Part shown: positions 31,873 through 40,198 of the stretch, in pieces
Numbering within the stretch: the stretch's first letter is position 1
Layout of the letters: every line of letters starts with the position of its first letter
Assembly: GCF_001645105.1 (NCBI RefSeq)
Contig: NZ_LKEG01000048.1
Coordinates: 1 to 49,937, forward strand
DNA: 49,937 nt
Reading direction: 5' to 3'
Source: Pseudomonas marginalis
Lineage (GTDB): Bacteria > Pseudomonadota > Gammaproteobacteria > Pseudomonadales > Pseudomonadaceae
Translations under genes and position numbers: made by a program
Notes under the pieces: generated by a model
Databases searched by the model: none
Seen by the model: the letters and a program-made list of their open reading frames with translations, nothing else
What the model was told of the DNA's origin: nothing

Positions 31873-33282
31873 TTAGAAGATGGCGTAGGTGTAGTTGAAG
31901 ATCAGGCGAGTCTGATCCTGGTCGGGGGTGCCGGTGTTTTTGCCGTGATAGGTGCCGGTGCGCAAGGTGGTACCGAAGCCTTTCAGAGGACCGGCTTGCA
32001 CCACGTAGTCCAGACGGAAGTCGGCTTCGTTTTCTTTCTGGTCAGGGCCGCCGGCAACCTTCGACTTGATGTCCGAACCGTCGAGGTACGCCACGGAAGC
32101 CTTCAGGCCAGGCACGTAGGCCTTGAAGTCATACGAGTACTGACCAAAGTTGACCTGCTCGCCCGCGCGGGAGAACTGGCCCACCACGGCGTCGGTAAAC
32201 AGGTAGAAGTCGCTGCCGCCGGCGCCTTGTGCGTGCGGGTCGGCCAGGCTGCCCTGATTGACCCACACAAAGCCGCCGTCGTCGCCCACGCCAATGTGGC
32301 CGAGCATCAAGCTACTGCCGCCCAGTTGGTAAGTGAAGGCCGCACTGTAGGTTTTGTTGTCCACTTCGTTGGCATGCTTGGCAAAGCCACCGTTGTTGTT
32401 GAACTGGTAGCCGCTCTCGCCGTTCTTGCCGTCGCTGGTGCTGTCGAAGTAACGCAGGTCGGTCTTGAACGACTGGTCATTGCCCAGTGGCAGCACGTGG
32501 ACCAGGCCGACGTAGTTCTGTTTGTAGAAGTCTTGCAGTTGGGCGTAGTAGTACTGCAACGTCAGGTTTTTCGCGATGGCGTTGTCGGAAGAACCAAACG
32601 GTTTGTAGTCCACACCGCCGAATTTGAAGCTGTCGCTGTCGCGGGTACCGCCTGCCACGCTCAAGCCTGTGGAGTTACTGGAGGCACGGCCTTCGGCGCG
32701 GTTCAACTCACCGCCGGTGAAGGTGACATTGGGAATGTCATTCGAGGTAAGGATGCCACCGTCAAAGGTCTGCGGTGCCACGCGGCTGTCGTTGGAAACC
32801 AGGATCGGCAGAACCGGCGCCAAACCACCACCGACGTGCAACTCGGTCTGGGAAACACGGAACTTCACGTTGCCCGCCGCGCGGCCGAAGGAATCGGCAG
32901 GCTCGGTGCCGTTGTTCTTGGTCGGGAAAAAGCTGTTGCCGTTGCCCGCCAGGCCTGCGCCCGCCGTGTGACCATCGCCGCCGTCCAGGCGCAGCGCGCC
33001 GAAGGCCATGACGTCGAAGCCCAGGCCAATGGTGCCCTGGGTAAAGCCGGATTTGTAGTCAAAACGCAGCGCAGTTGCCGCTTCGCGCAGGTCGTTGTTG
33101 GTCCCCGAGCGGTTATCCGCGCTGTAGTACATGCTCCGTGAGCTGACAGACGCATGGCTGTCTTCAAGGAAACCGCTGTGACCATTGCCGGTGCCCAGGG
33201 CACCGAGCCCGAAATCATCAGCGAATGCGTGTTGTGCAAGAACGGCGGCGGTGATCGACAGCGCCAGTGTAGAAATTTTCAT
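31873..33282 (-). CDS. OprD-family outer-membrane porin
   Basis: The 469-residue protein has a signal peptide (MKISTLALSITAAVLA, cleavage near AFA) and OprD-family features: SVSSRSMYYSADNRSG, YKSGFTQGTIGLGFDVMAFGALRLDG, LPILVSNDSRVAPQTFDGG, LQYYYAQLQDFYKQNYVGLVHV and a final FNYTYAIF. Longer loops than the porin at 12399 point to a different solute. It is monocistronic, with its own promoter region of about 130 bases upstream containing an inverted repeat. Proximity to the 2-oxoadipate enzyme gene makes an amino-acid or dicarboxylate substrate conceivable, but this is only inference. Confidence 0.92.
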   Translation of the reverse strand: MKISTLALSITAAVLAQHAFADDFGLGALGTGNGHSGFLEDSHASVSSRSMYYSADNRSGTNNDLREAATALRFDYKSGFTQGTIGLGFDVMAFGALRLDGGDGHTAGAGLAGNGNSFFPTKNNGTEPADSFGRAAGNVKFRVSQTELHVGGGLAPVLPILVSNDSRVAPQTFDGGILTSNDIPNVTFTGGELNRAEGRASSNSTGLSVAGGTRDSDSFKFGGVDYKPFGSSDNAIAKNLTLQYYYAQLQDFYKQNYVGLVHVLPLGNDQSFKTDLRYFDSTSDGKNGESGYQFNNNGGFAKHANEVDNKTYSAAFTYQLGGSSLMLGHIGVGDDGGFVWVNQGSLADPHAQGAGGSDFYLFTDAVVGQFSRAGEQVNFGQYSYDFKAYVPGLKASVAYLDGSDIKSKVAGGPDQKENEADFRLDYVVQAGPLKGFGTTLRTGTYHGKNTGTPDQDQTRLIFNYTYAIF

Positions 33283-33408
33283 TAACGACGGCCCCTAAAC
33301 ATTTTTTTATGTGTGCGGTGTGCATAACGGCGTTTTCATCCTTGCAAACGTGACGATTCTTTCATGCCGGCCGGGGCGGACTCCGTGAAGAATTAGTTAG
33401 GAAAACCG

Positions 33409-33430
33409 CGCGGAAATGAAATTTTCCGCG
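33409..33430. promoter_or_regulatory. Hairpin in porin/hglS divergent region
   Basis: CGCGGAAA at 33409-33416 pairs perfectly with TTTCCGCG at 33423-33430 across TGAAAT. It lies 127 bases upstream of the porin start and 142 bases upstream of hglS. It could be an operator or a leader stem-loop. Otherwise the 289-base gap shows no gene. Confidence 0.35.
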
Positions 33431-33571
33431 GGCTGGTTTTTGTCATATTCACGTCATCTCATTCATTTGCAGAATGAAGTCCTGAGGAATCTTCGTTTGC
33501 AAGCAAGCCTTGCGCTCAACAAAATCCAGGCAAAGGCCACCTTCACCGTCATCGCCATCAGGAATTTTTCT

Positions 33572-34948
33572 ATGCCCACCACCGCACCTGTCTGCCCCGA
33601 TGAGATCCGCAAGGGCTTTTCCAAGGCCATGTCCGACATGTACCGAGATGAAGTTCCACTGTATGGCGCGCTGATGGAGTTGGTGGCCGAGACCAATACC
33701 CGCGTGCTCGACACCGAACCGGGCCTGGCGCAACACCTGCAACGCACCGGCGAAATCCAGCGCCTGGACAGGGAACGCCACGGCGCGATCCGACTGGGCA
33801 CCGCCGCCGAGCTGGCGACCATCAGCCGCCTGTTCGCAGTGATGGGCATGCAGCCGGTGGGCTATTACGACCTGACCCCGGCCGGCGTGCCGGTGCACTC
33901 CACCGCCTTTCGCGCCGTGCACGAACAGGCGCTGCAAACCAGCCCGTTTCGGGTGTTCACGTCCTTGCTGCGCCTGGAACTGATCGAAAACCCCGACCTG
34001 CGTGCGTTCGCCGAAACGGCCCTGGCCAAGCGCTCGATCTTTACCCCAAGAGCCTTGGCGCTGATCGAACAAGCAGAAAAGGACGGCGGCCTCAATGCCG
34101 TGGACGCGGATGAATTCATCCACCAGGCCCTGGAAACCTTCCGCTGGCACCACACCGCCACCGTCACGGGCGCGCAGTACCAGCAACTGAGCGACCAGCA
34201 CCGCCTGATCGCCGACGTAGTAGCGTTCAAAGGCCCGCACATCAACCACCTGACCCCGCGCACCCTGGACATCGACCAGGTCCAGGCCGCCATGCCTGGC
34301 AAAGGCATCACACCCAAGGCCGTGATCGAAGGCCCACCCCGCCGCCGCTGCCCGATCCTGCTGCGCCAGACCAGCTTCAAGGCCCTCGACGAACCCATCG
34401 CCTTCACCGACGCCCAAGGCAGCCACAGCGCACGCTTTGGCGAGATCGAACAGCGCGGTGTGGCCCTTACGCCCAAAGGCCGCGCGCTGTACGACCAACT
34501 GCTGAACGCCGCGCGCGACGAGCTGGGCGCTTTCCCCAATGAAGGCAACGCCGCACGTTACGTCGAATTGATGGAACAGCACTTCCAGGCCTTCCCGGAC
34601 AACCACGCCCAGATGCGTGATCAGGGCCTGGCCTACTTCCGCTACCTCACCACCGAGCAAGGTGTGGCGGCGCGCGGCAGCGCCGAGCAACCGCGTACCC
34701 TGGAAGCACTGATCGCAGCGGGCCACATCGATGTGGAGCCGTTGGTGTACGAGGATTTTCTGCCGGTGAGTGCAGCGGGGATCTTTCAGTCGAACCTGGG
34801 GGATGCAACGCAGAGTCACTACGCGGCCAATTCGAACCAAACCGAGTTTGAACAGGCGCTCGGCCGCCGGACGATTGATGAATTGAAGCTGTATGAGGAA
34901 ACGCAGCAGCGCTCTATCGATGAATGCACCCAGGCACTGCTGGCCTGA
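33572..34948 (+). CDS. hglS: 2-oxoadipate dioxygenase/decarboxylase (HglS, DUF1338)
   Basis: The 458-residue Fe(II) enzyme converts 2-oxoadipate to 2-hydroxyglutarate in D-lysine degradation. It has the DUF1338 fold with metal ligand His70 (RERHGAIR) beside substrate-binding Arg74, His226 (GPHINHLTPRTLDID) and a Glu in GEIEQRG (about residues 291-293). The His/Arg numbering agrees with what I recall for the P. putida enzyme. The sequence ends QRSIDECTQALLA. ATG at 33572 follows AGGA; 52 upstream in-frame codons are not family-like. It is divergent from the OprD gene and followed by a terminator-like stem. Confidence 0.88.
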   Translation: MPTTAPVCPDEIRKGFSKAMSDMYRDEVPLYGALMELVAETNTRVLDTEPGLAQHLQRTGEIQRLDRERHGAIRLGTAAELATISRLFAVMGMQPVGYYDLTPAGVPVHSTAFRAVHEQALQTSPFRVFTSLLRLELIENPDLRAFAETALAKRSIFTPRALALIEQAEKDGGLNAVDADEFIHQALETFRWHHTATVTGAQYQQLSDQHRLIADVVAFKGPHINHLTPRTLDIDQVQAAMPGKGITPKAVIEGPPRRRCPILLRQTSFKALDEPIAFTDAQGSHSARFGEIEQRGVALTPKGRALYDQLLNAARDELGAFPNEGNAARYVELMEQHFQAFPDNHAQMRDQGLAYFRYLTTEQGVAARGSAEQPRTLEALIAAGHIDVEPLVYEDFLPVSAAGIFQSNLGDATQSHYAANSNQTEFEQALGRRTIDELKLYEETQQRSIDECTQALLA

Positions 34949-34955
34949 ATGAAGT

Positions 34956-35014
34956 GCCCACCCGGCTCAACAGCGCAGTCCTTGCGCCGCAACAGTCCCC
35001 AGAGCCGGGTGGGC
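34956..35014. terminator. Long-loop inverted repeat after hglS
   Basis: GCCCACCCGGCTC at 34956-34968 pairs over 13 bases with GAGCCGGGTGGGC at 35002-35014 around a 33-base loop. It starts eight bases after the hglS stop. No T-run follows, so it may be a stabilising 3' stem or a Rho-associated site rather than a classical terminator. Confidence 0.4.
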
Positions 35015-35096
35015 GGTGGGCATCATAGGCAGTGAAGAGAAGCCTGTCCTTCAGACAATTCTGAACAAATGTTCGCGCCCCCTGTAGGAACGCGGG

Positions 35097-35327
35097 CTAT
35101 CCCCTACCCAACTTCGACACAATGTCGTCTTTGATCAACAACCGTTTCTTCTTCAGCTTCTCCACCTCTTCATCGCCGGCGCTTGCTGATTCTGCCTTCA
35201 GCACCTCCTTGTCAGCGTCGTCGTATTGAGTGAGCAGCGAGTCCAGGCGTTTGTCATTTGCCCTGCGTTCGTGAACGACTTCCTTGCTGAACCCCAAGTC
35301 CTGATACAGGTCGTGTTTCACTGGCAT
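35097..35327 (-). CDS. YdcH-like DUF465 small protein
   Basis: The 76-residue helical-hairpin protein of the DUF465/YdcH family starts MPVKHDLYQDLGFSKEVVHE, with RLDSLLTQYDDADKEVL and the conserved closing KKKRLLIKDDIVSKL. The two long, highly charged helices would pair as a coiled coil. The molecular function is unknown. ATG at 35327 is preferred because GGAGG stands just before it; eight upstream codons are not conserved. It is divergent from the transketolase gene. Confidence 0.88.
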   Translation of the reverse strand: MPVKHDLYQDLGFSKEVVHERRANDKRLDSLLTQYDDADKEVLKAESASAGDEEVEKLKKKRLLIKDDIVSKLGRG

Positions 35328-35501
35328 GGCGTACCTCCGCAAGTTGATCAATGGCTTACGCCCTAGAAGCTAGACCATTGCGAGGGGTCTTGTCATGTTC
35401 AAGGTCAATACATCCCCGTTCGTCGCCACACAGGCGATGGGATCAAACCTTTGGCGCACTGTGCCCTCCACTGTAGATCGCCACCCGAGGGAGACCGGTT
35501 C

Positions 35502-37565
35502 ATGAAGCAAGCTGCCACCGCCGTCGACACCCAATGCATCAACACAATCCGCACCCTGGCCATGGATGCCGTACAAAAAGCCAATTCCGGCCATCCCGGT
35601 ACGCCCATGGGCCTGGCCCCCGTGGGCTATACGCTGTGGAGTCGCTTCCTGCGCTATCACCCCCAACACCCCGACTGGCCCAGCCGCGACCGTTTTGTAT
35701 TGTCGGTCGGTCATGCATCGATGTTGCTGTATTCGTTGCTGCACCTGGCAGGCGTGGTGGAGTTGGATGCTGATGGCGAGCGCACCGGCCAGGCCGCTGT
35801 CAGCCTGGACGATATCAAGCAGTTTCGGCAGGCGGGTTCGAAAACCCCCGGCCACCCCGAGTACCGCATGACCACCGGAGTGGAGACCACCACCGGCCCG
35901 CTCGGCCAGGGCTGTGCCAACAGCGTCGGCATGGCCATTGCCGAGCGCTGGCTGGCCAAGCGGTTCAACCGTGAAGAAAAAACCCTGTTCGACTACAACG
36001 TCTACACCCTGTGCGGCGACGGCGACATGATGGAAGGCATCAGCGGCGAAGCGGCGTCGATGGCCGGGCATTTGAAGTTGGACAAGCTGTGCTGGATCTA
36101 TGACAACAACACCATCAGCATCGAAGGCCACACCGAGCTTGCGTTCAGCGAAGACGTGATCAAACGTTTCCAGGCGTATGGCTGGCACACCCTGCACGTG
36201 ACCGATGCCAACGACTTGCAAGCCTTGGGCAATGCCTTGGAGGCCTTCCATTGCAACCGTGGCGCACCGACCCTGATCGTGGTCGACAGCGTGATCGGCT
36301 ATGGCTCACCGCACAAACACAACACGGCCGCCGCCCATGGCGAGCCTTTGGGCGAGGATGAAATCCGCCTGACCAAGGCCGCGTATGGCTGGCCCGAGGA
36401 CTCCAGCTTCCTGGTGCCCGATGACGCCCGCACGCACTTACGTGATGCGCTGCTGGATCGCAGTGAGCCGCTGTATGAAAAGTGGAGCGAGCACCTGGCG
36501 CAGCTTGAGCAGTACGAGCCGGAACTGGCCGATGAATTGCGCCGTATGCGGGCCGGGGAAATGCCCGAACACTGGCGCAAACACCTGCCCAGCTTTGACG
36601 CCGACGCCAAGGGCATCGCCAGCCGTGCCGCTGGCGGCAAGGTGCTGAACGCGTTTGCCGAGCAAATCCCGTGGTTGCTGGGCGGCTCGGCGGATTTGTC
36701 GCCTTCGACCAAGACTAACCTCACGTTCGAGGGTGCCGGGCGCTTCAGCGCTGACGACTACACGGGGCGCAACCTGCACTTCGGCATCCGTGAACACGCC
36801 ATGGGCGCCATTGCCAATGGCATGGCGTTGTCCTACCTGCGCCCGTACACCTCGACCTTCCTGGTGTTCAGCGACTACATGAAGCCGCCGATCCGCCTGG
36901 CGGCGATCATGGAGTTGCCGGTGGTGTTTGTCTTCACCCACGACTCGATCGGTGTGGGTGAAGATGGGCCGACGCATCAACCTATCGAACATCTGACCCA
37001 ACTGCGTGCCACGCCGGGGTTGCTGACCCTGCGCCCAGGCGATGCCAATGAAACGCTGGCGTTGTGGACAGTAGCACTGGCGCAAACCCATCGGCCGAGT
37101 TGTGTGGTGTTGTCGCGTCAGCCATTGCCTACGCTGGATCGTAGGAAGTATGCCGCCGCATCGGGTGCTGCCAAGGGTGCCTATGTGCTCGCAGGTGCCG
37201 ATCATCCTGAGGTCCTGCTGCTGGCGACGGGCAGTGAAGTCAGCCTCGCGGTGGACGCTTACGAACAACTGAAAAGCGAAGGGATTGCCGCGCAAGTGGT
37301 CTCGATGCCCAGCTGGGAACTGTTTGAAGAACAGGACCAAGCCTACCGCGACAGCGTGTTGCCGCCAGCGGTGAAAGCACGGGTGGTGGTGGAACAGGCA
37401 GGCCCATTGGGCTGGGACCGCTACGTCGGACAAACCGGAGCCAAGGTGGTCATGAACAGCTTCGGCGCATCGGCACCGTTGGCCAAGCTGCAGGAGCAGT
37501 TTGGGTTCACCGTGGACAACGTGGTGAAGCAGGCCAAGGCACAAATCCACCTGACTCAACAGTGA
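35502..37565 (+). CDS. tkt: Transketolase
   Basis: The 687-residue thiamine-diphosphate enzyme moves two-carbon units between ketoses and aldoses in the pentose phosphate pathway. The pyrophosphate domain carries INTIRTLAMDAVQKANSGHPGTPMG, the ThDP/metal motif GDGDMMEGISGEAAS through NNTISIEG, and a conserved His in YGSPHKHNTAAAHG. The pyrimidine domain has GIREHAMGAIANGMAL with the catalytic Glu, HDSIGVGEDGPTHQP, and a C-terminal domain GSEVSLAVDAYEQL. It is about 20 residues longer than typical TktA, and its SVGHASMLLYSLLHLAG segment differs from the usual SNGHGSML, so it may be a second transketolase. ATG at 35502 follows GAGGGAG. Confidence 0.92.
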   Translation: MKQAATAVDTQCINTIRTLAMDAVQKANSGHPGTPMGLAPVGYTLWSRFLRYHPQHPDWPSRDRFVLSVGHASMLLYSLLHLAGVVELDADGERTGQAAVSLDDIKQFRQAGSKTPGHPEYRMTTGVETTTGPLGQGCANSVGMAIAERWLAKRFNREEKTLFDYNVYTLCGDGDMMEGISGEAASMAGHLKLDKLCWIYDNNTISIEGHTELAFSEDVIKRFQAYGWHTLHVTDANDLQALGNALEAFHCNRGAPTLIVVDSVIGYGSPHKHNTAAAHGEPLGEDEIRLTKAAYGWPEDSSFLVPDDARTHLRDALLDRSEPLYEKWSEHLAQLEQYEPELADELRRMRAGEMPEHWRKHLPSFDADAKGIASRAAGGKVLNAFAEQIPWLLGGSADLSPSTKTNLTFEGAGRFSADDYTGRNLHFGIREHAMGAIANGMALSYLRPYTSTFLVFSDYMKPPIRLAAIMELPVVFVFTHDSIGVGEDGPTHQPIEHLTQLRATPGLLTLRPGDANETLALWTVALAQTHRPSCVVLSRQPLPTLDRRKYAAASGAAKGAYVLAGADHPEVLLLATGSEVSLAVDAYEQLKSEGIAAQVVSMPSWELFEEQDQAYRDSVLPPAVKARVVVEQAGPLGWDRYVGQTGAKVVMNSFGASAPLAKLQEQFGFTVDNVVKQAKAQIHLTQQ

Positions 37566-37571
37566 TCAATC

Positions 37572-37660
37572 TGTGGGAGGGGGCTTGCTCCCGATGGCAG
37601 TGGTTCAGGCACTTAGGAGTTGACTGACACACCGCTATCGGGAGCAAGCCCCCTCCCACA
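37572..37660. repeat. REP pair (REPIN), GTGGGAGGGGGC class
   Basis: TGTGGGAGGGGGCTTGCTCC and the inverted GGAGCAAGCCCCCTCCCACA flank a 40-base spacer that includes TTGACTGACACACCGC. Same class as the pair at 22006-22100. It lies between the convergent transketolase and UvrA-paralogue genes. Confidence 0.88.
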
Positions 37661-37678
37661 TATGAGCTGCTTTGATTG

Positions 37679-40198
37679 CTAGATCAGTTCTCGGGCCAGG
37701 AATGCTGCGGTGCGGCTGGTCTTGCTTTTAGCAACCTTCTGCGGCGTACCGCTGGCAACCACCTTGCCGCCCAAATCCCCCGCGCCCGGTCCGATATCGA
37801 TCACCCAGTCACTCTGCGCCACTACGCGCATTTCATGTTCCACGACAACCACCGTATGCCCGGCGTCCACCAGGTGATTCAACTGGCTGAGCAAGCGGTC
37901 GACATCCCGTGGGTGCAGCCCGGTGGTGGGTTCATCCAACACATACAGCGTGGCGCCTCGGGCATTGCGTTGCAGCTCGGTGGCGAGTTTGATGCGCTGC
38001 GCTTCGCCGCCGGACAGTTCGGTCGCCGGTTGCCCCAGGCGCAGGTACCCCAAGCCGATATCGCGCAGCACCTGCAATGAACGCAATACGCCGGGCTGTT
38101 CGGCGAACACCTCCACGGCCTGCTCCACCGTCAGCCCCAGCACCTGGGCGATGCTCAAGCCTTGCCATTTTATCGCCAGGGTCTCGGGGTTGTAACGCGC
38201 GCCATGGCAAGTCGGGCATGGCGCGTACACGCTGGGCATGAACAGCAATTCAACACTGACAAACCCCTCGCCCTCGCAGTTCGGGCAACGGCCCTTGGCA
38301 ACGTTGAAGGAGAACTGCCCGGCATCGTAGTGGCGCTTTTTCGCGGCAGGTGTGGCGGCAAACAGTTTGCGCACGTTGTCGAACAAGCCGGTGTAGGTCG
38401 CCAGGTTGGAGCGCGGCGTGCGGCCGATAGGTTTCTGGTCGACCTGCACCAGGCGGCGGATGTGCTCCAGCCCCGCGCTGATACGCCCACCAATGGTTTG
38501 CGGGGCGTCATCTTCCAGGCTGGGCTCTTCGTCGTTGTCCAACACACGTCCCAGCCCGCTGCCCACCAGCTCCAGCAGTGCCTGGCTGACCAGGCTGGAC
38601 TTGCCCGACCCGGAAATCCCGGTGACTGCCGTGAAGCAGCCGAGCGGGAAATCGACGTTCAAGCCGTCGAGGTTATTGCGCGTCACACCTTCCAGTTTCA
38701 GCCAGCCCGTGGGCTCGCGACGCACCGGATTCGCCACGCGCTTTTCAGCGAACAGGTACTCACGGGTCTGCGACGCCTCCACCTGCGCCAGCCCCGCCGG
38801 CGGACCGCTGTACAGGACTTGCCCGCCGTGTTCGCCGGCGGCCGGGCCGACGTCGATCAGCCAGTCGGCGCGGCGCATGGTTTCCAGGTCATGCTCCACC
38901 ACAAACAGCGAATTACCCGCCGCTTTCAACCGATCGAGCGCCGTGAACAACGCTTCGCCATCCGCCGGATGCAAACCCGCCGACGGCTCATCCAGCACAT
39001 AAATTACACCAAACAACTGCGAGCCCAATTGGGTCGCCAGGCGCAAGCGCTGCAACTCACCGGATGACAAGGTCGGCGTACTGCGTTCCAGGGACAAATA
39101 GCCCAAGCCCAACTCGGTCAAAGTGCTGACCCGCTCGAGCAGGTCCTGGGCGATACGCTGCGCGGCCAGGCGCTTTTCCACCGACAGTTTCATTTTGTCC
39201 TGCCCCGCCGCCACCGGACGCAACAATTCAGCCAATTGCGCCAGCGACAATTGCGACAGCTCACCAATGTCGACCCCGGCAAACTTCACCGACAGCGCCG
39301 CCTTGGTCAGCCGCTTGCCGTCGCACAGCGGGCAGGCGCTGCCTTGCATGAACTGCGAGACGCGCTTTTTCATCAGCGCACTTTGCGTGTGGGTGAAGGT
39401 GTGCAGGATATAGCGCCGCGCCCCACTGAAGGTGCCCTGGTAGCTGGGCTCGAGTTTGCGTTTCAACGCCTCGCGGGTTTGCTCGGGCGTAAAACCGGCG
39501 TACACCGGGACCGTGGGGGTTTCTTCAGTGAACAGGATCCAGTCGCGCTGCTTTTTCGGCAGCTCGCGCCAAGGAATGTCCACGTCATAGCCCAGGGTCA
39601 CGAGGATGTCGCGCAGGTTCTGGCCTTGCCACGCCAGCGGCCAGGACGCCACTGCGCGCTGGCGGATGGTCAACGACGGATCGGGCACCATCAGCGCCTC
39701 GGTCACTTCATAGACACGGCCCAGGCCATGGCATTGTGGGCACGCACCTTGGGGCAGGTTCGGCGAAAAATCCTCGGCATACAGCATCGCTTGACCCGGC
39801 GGGTAACTGCCGGCGCGGGAGTACAGCATGCGGATCAAGCTCGACAAGGTGGTCACGCTGCCCACCGACGAGCGCGCACTCGGCGTGCCGCGCTGCTGTT
39901 GCAGGGCCACGGCGGGCGGCAGGCCTTCGATGCTGTCGACATCCGGCACCCCGACCTGGTCGATCAGCCGACGCGCATAAGGCGCCACCGATTCGAAATA
40001 CCGCCGCTGGGCCTCGGCGTACACCGTGGAAAAAGCCAGGGACGACTTGCCCGAGCCCGACACCCCGGTGAAGACCACCAAGGCATCGCGGGGAATATCC
40101 ACATCGACGTTTTGCAGGTTATGTTCGCGGGCACCACGCACGCGGACGAAGCCGTGCTGCTGGGCAGTGATCGGGGGGAGAGTGCGCTGTGAAGTCAT
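37679..40198 (-). CDS. UvrA paralogue lacking the UvrB-binding domain
   Basis: The 839-residue protein has two ABC ATPase halves: Walker A GVSGSGKSS near residue 46 and GISGSGKSS near 533, with signatures SSGELQRLRL and LSGGEAQRIKL and Walker B VLDEPSAGLHP and VLDEPTTGLHP. Zinc-type CxxC pairs are present (CPQC, CPLC, CPNC with CPTC). It is about 100 residues shorter than UvrA (about 940) and misses the UvrB-interacting insertion after the first Walker A. This places it with UvrA2/DrrC-like proteins linked to DNA damage or drug tolerance. ATG at 40198 overlaps the stop of the histidine-kinase gene (ATGA). Confidence 0.9.
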   Translation of the reverse strand: MTSQRTLPPITAQQHGFVRVRGAREHNLQNVDVDIPRDALVVFTGVSGSGKSSLAFSTVYAEAQRRYFESVAPYARRLIDQVGVPDVDSIEGLPPAVALQQQRGTPSARSSVGSVTTLSSLIRMLYSRAGSYPPGQAMLYAEDFSPNLPQGACPQCHGLGRVYEVTEALMVPDPSLTIRQRAVASWPLAWQGQNLRDILVTLGYDVDIPWRELPKKQRDWILFTEETPTVPVYAGFTPEQTREALKRKLEPSYQGTFSGARRYILHTFTHTQSALMKKRVSQFMQGSACPLCDGKRLTKAALSVKFAGVDIGELSQLSLAQLAELLRPVAAGQDKMKLSVEKRLAAQRIAQDLLERVSTLTELGLGYLSLERSTPTLSSGELQRLRLATQLGSQLFGVIYVLDEPSAGLHPADGEALFTALDRLKAAGNSLFVVEHDLETMRRADWLIDVGPAAGEHGGQVLYSGPPAGLAQVEASQTREYLFAEKRVANPVRREPTGWLKLEGVTRNNLDGLNVDFPLGCFTAVTGISGSGKSSLVSQALLELVGSGLGRVLDNDEEPSLEDDAPQTIGGRISAGLEHIRRLVQVDQKPIGRTPRSNLATYTGLFDNVRKLFAATPAAKKRHYDAGQFSFNVAKGRCPNCEGEGFVSVELLFMPSVYAPCPTCHGARYNPETLAIKWQGLSIAQVLGLTVEQAVEVFAEQPGVLRSLQVLRDIGLGYLRLGQPATELSGGEAQRIKLATELQRNARGATLYVLDEPTTGLHPRDVDRLLSQLNHLVDAGHTVVVVEHEMRVVAQSDWVIDIGPGAGDLGGKVVASGTPQKVAKSKTSRTAAFLARELI

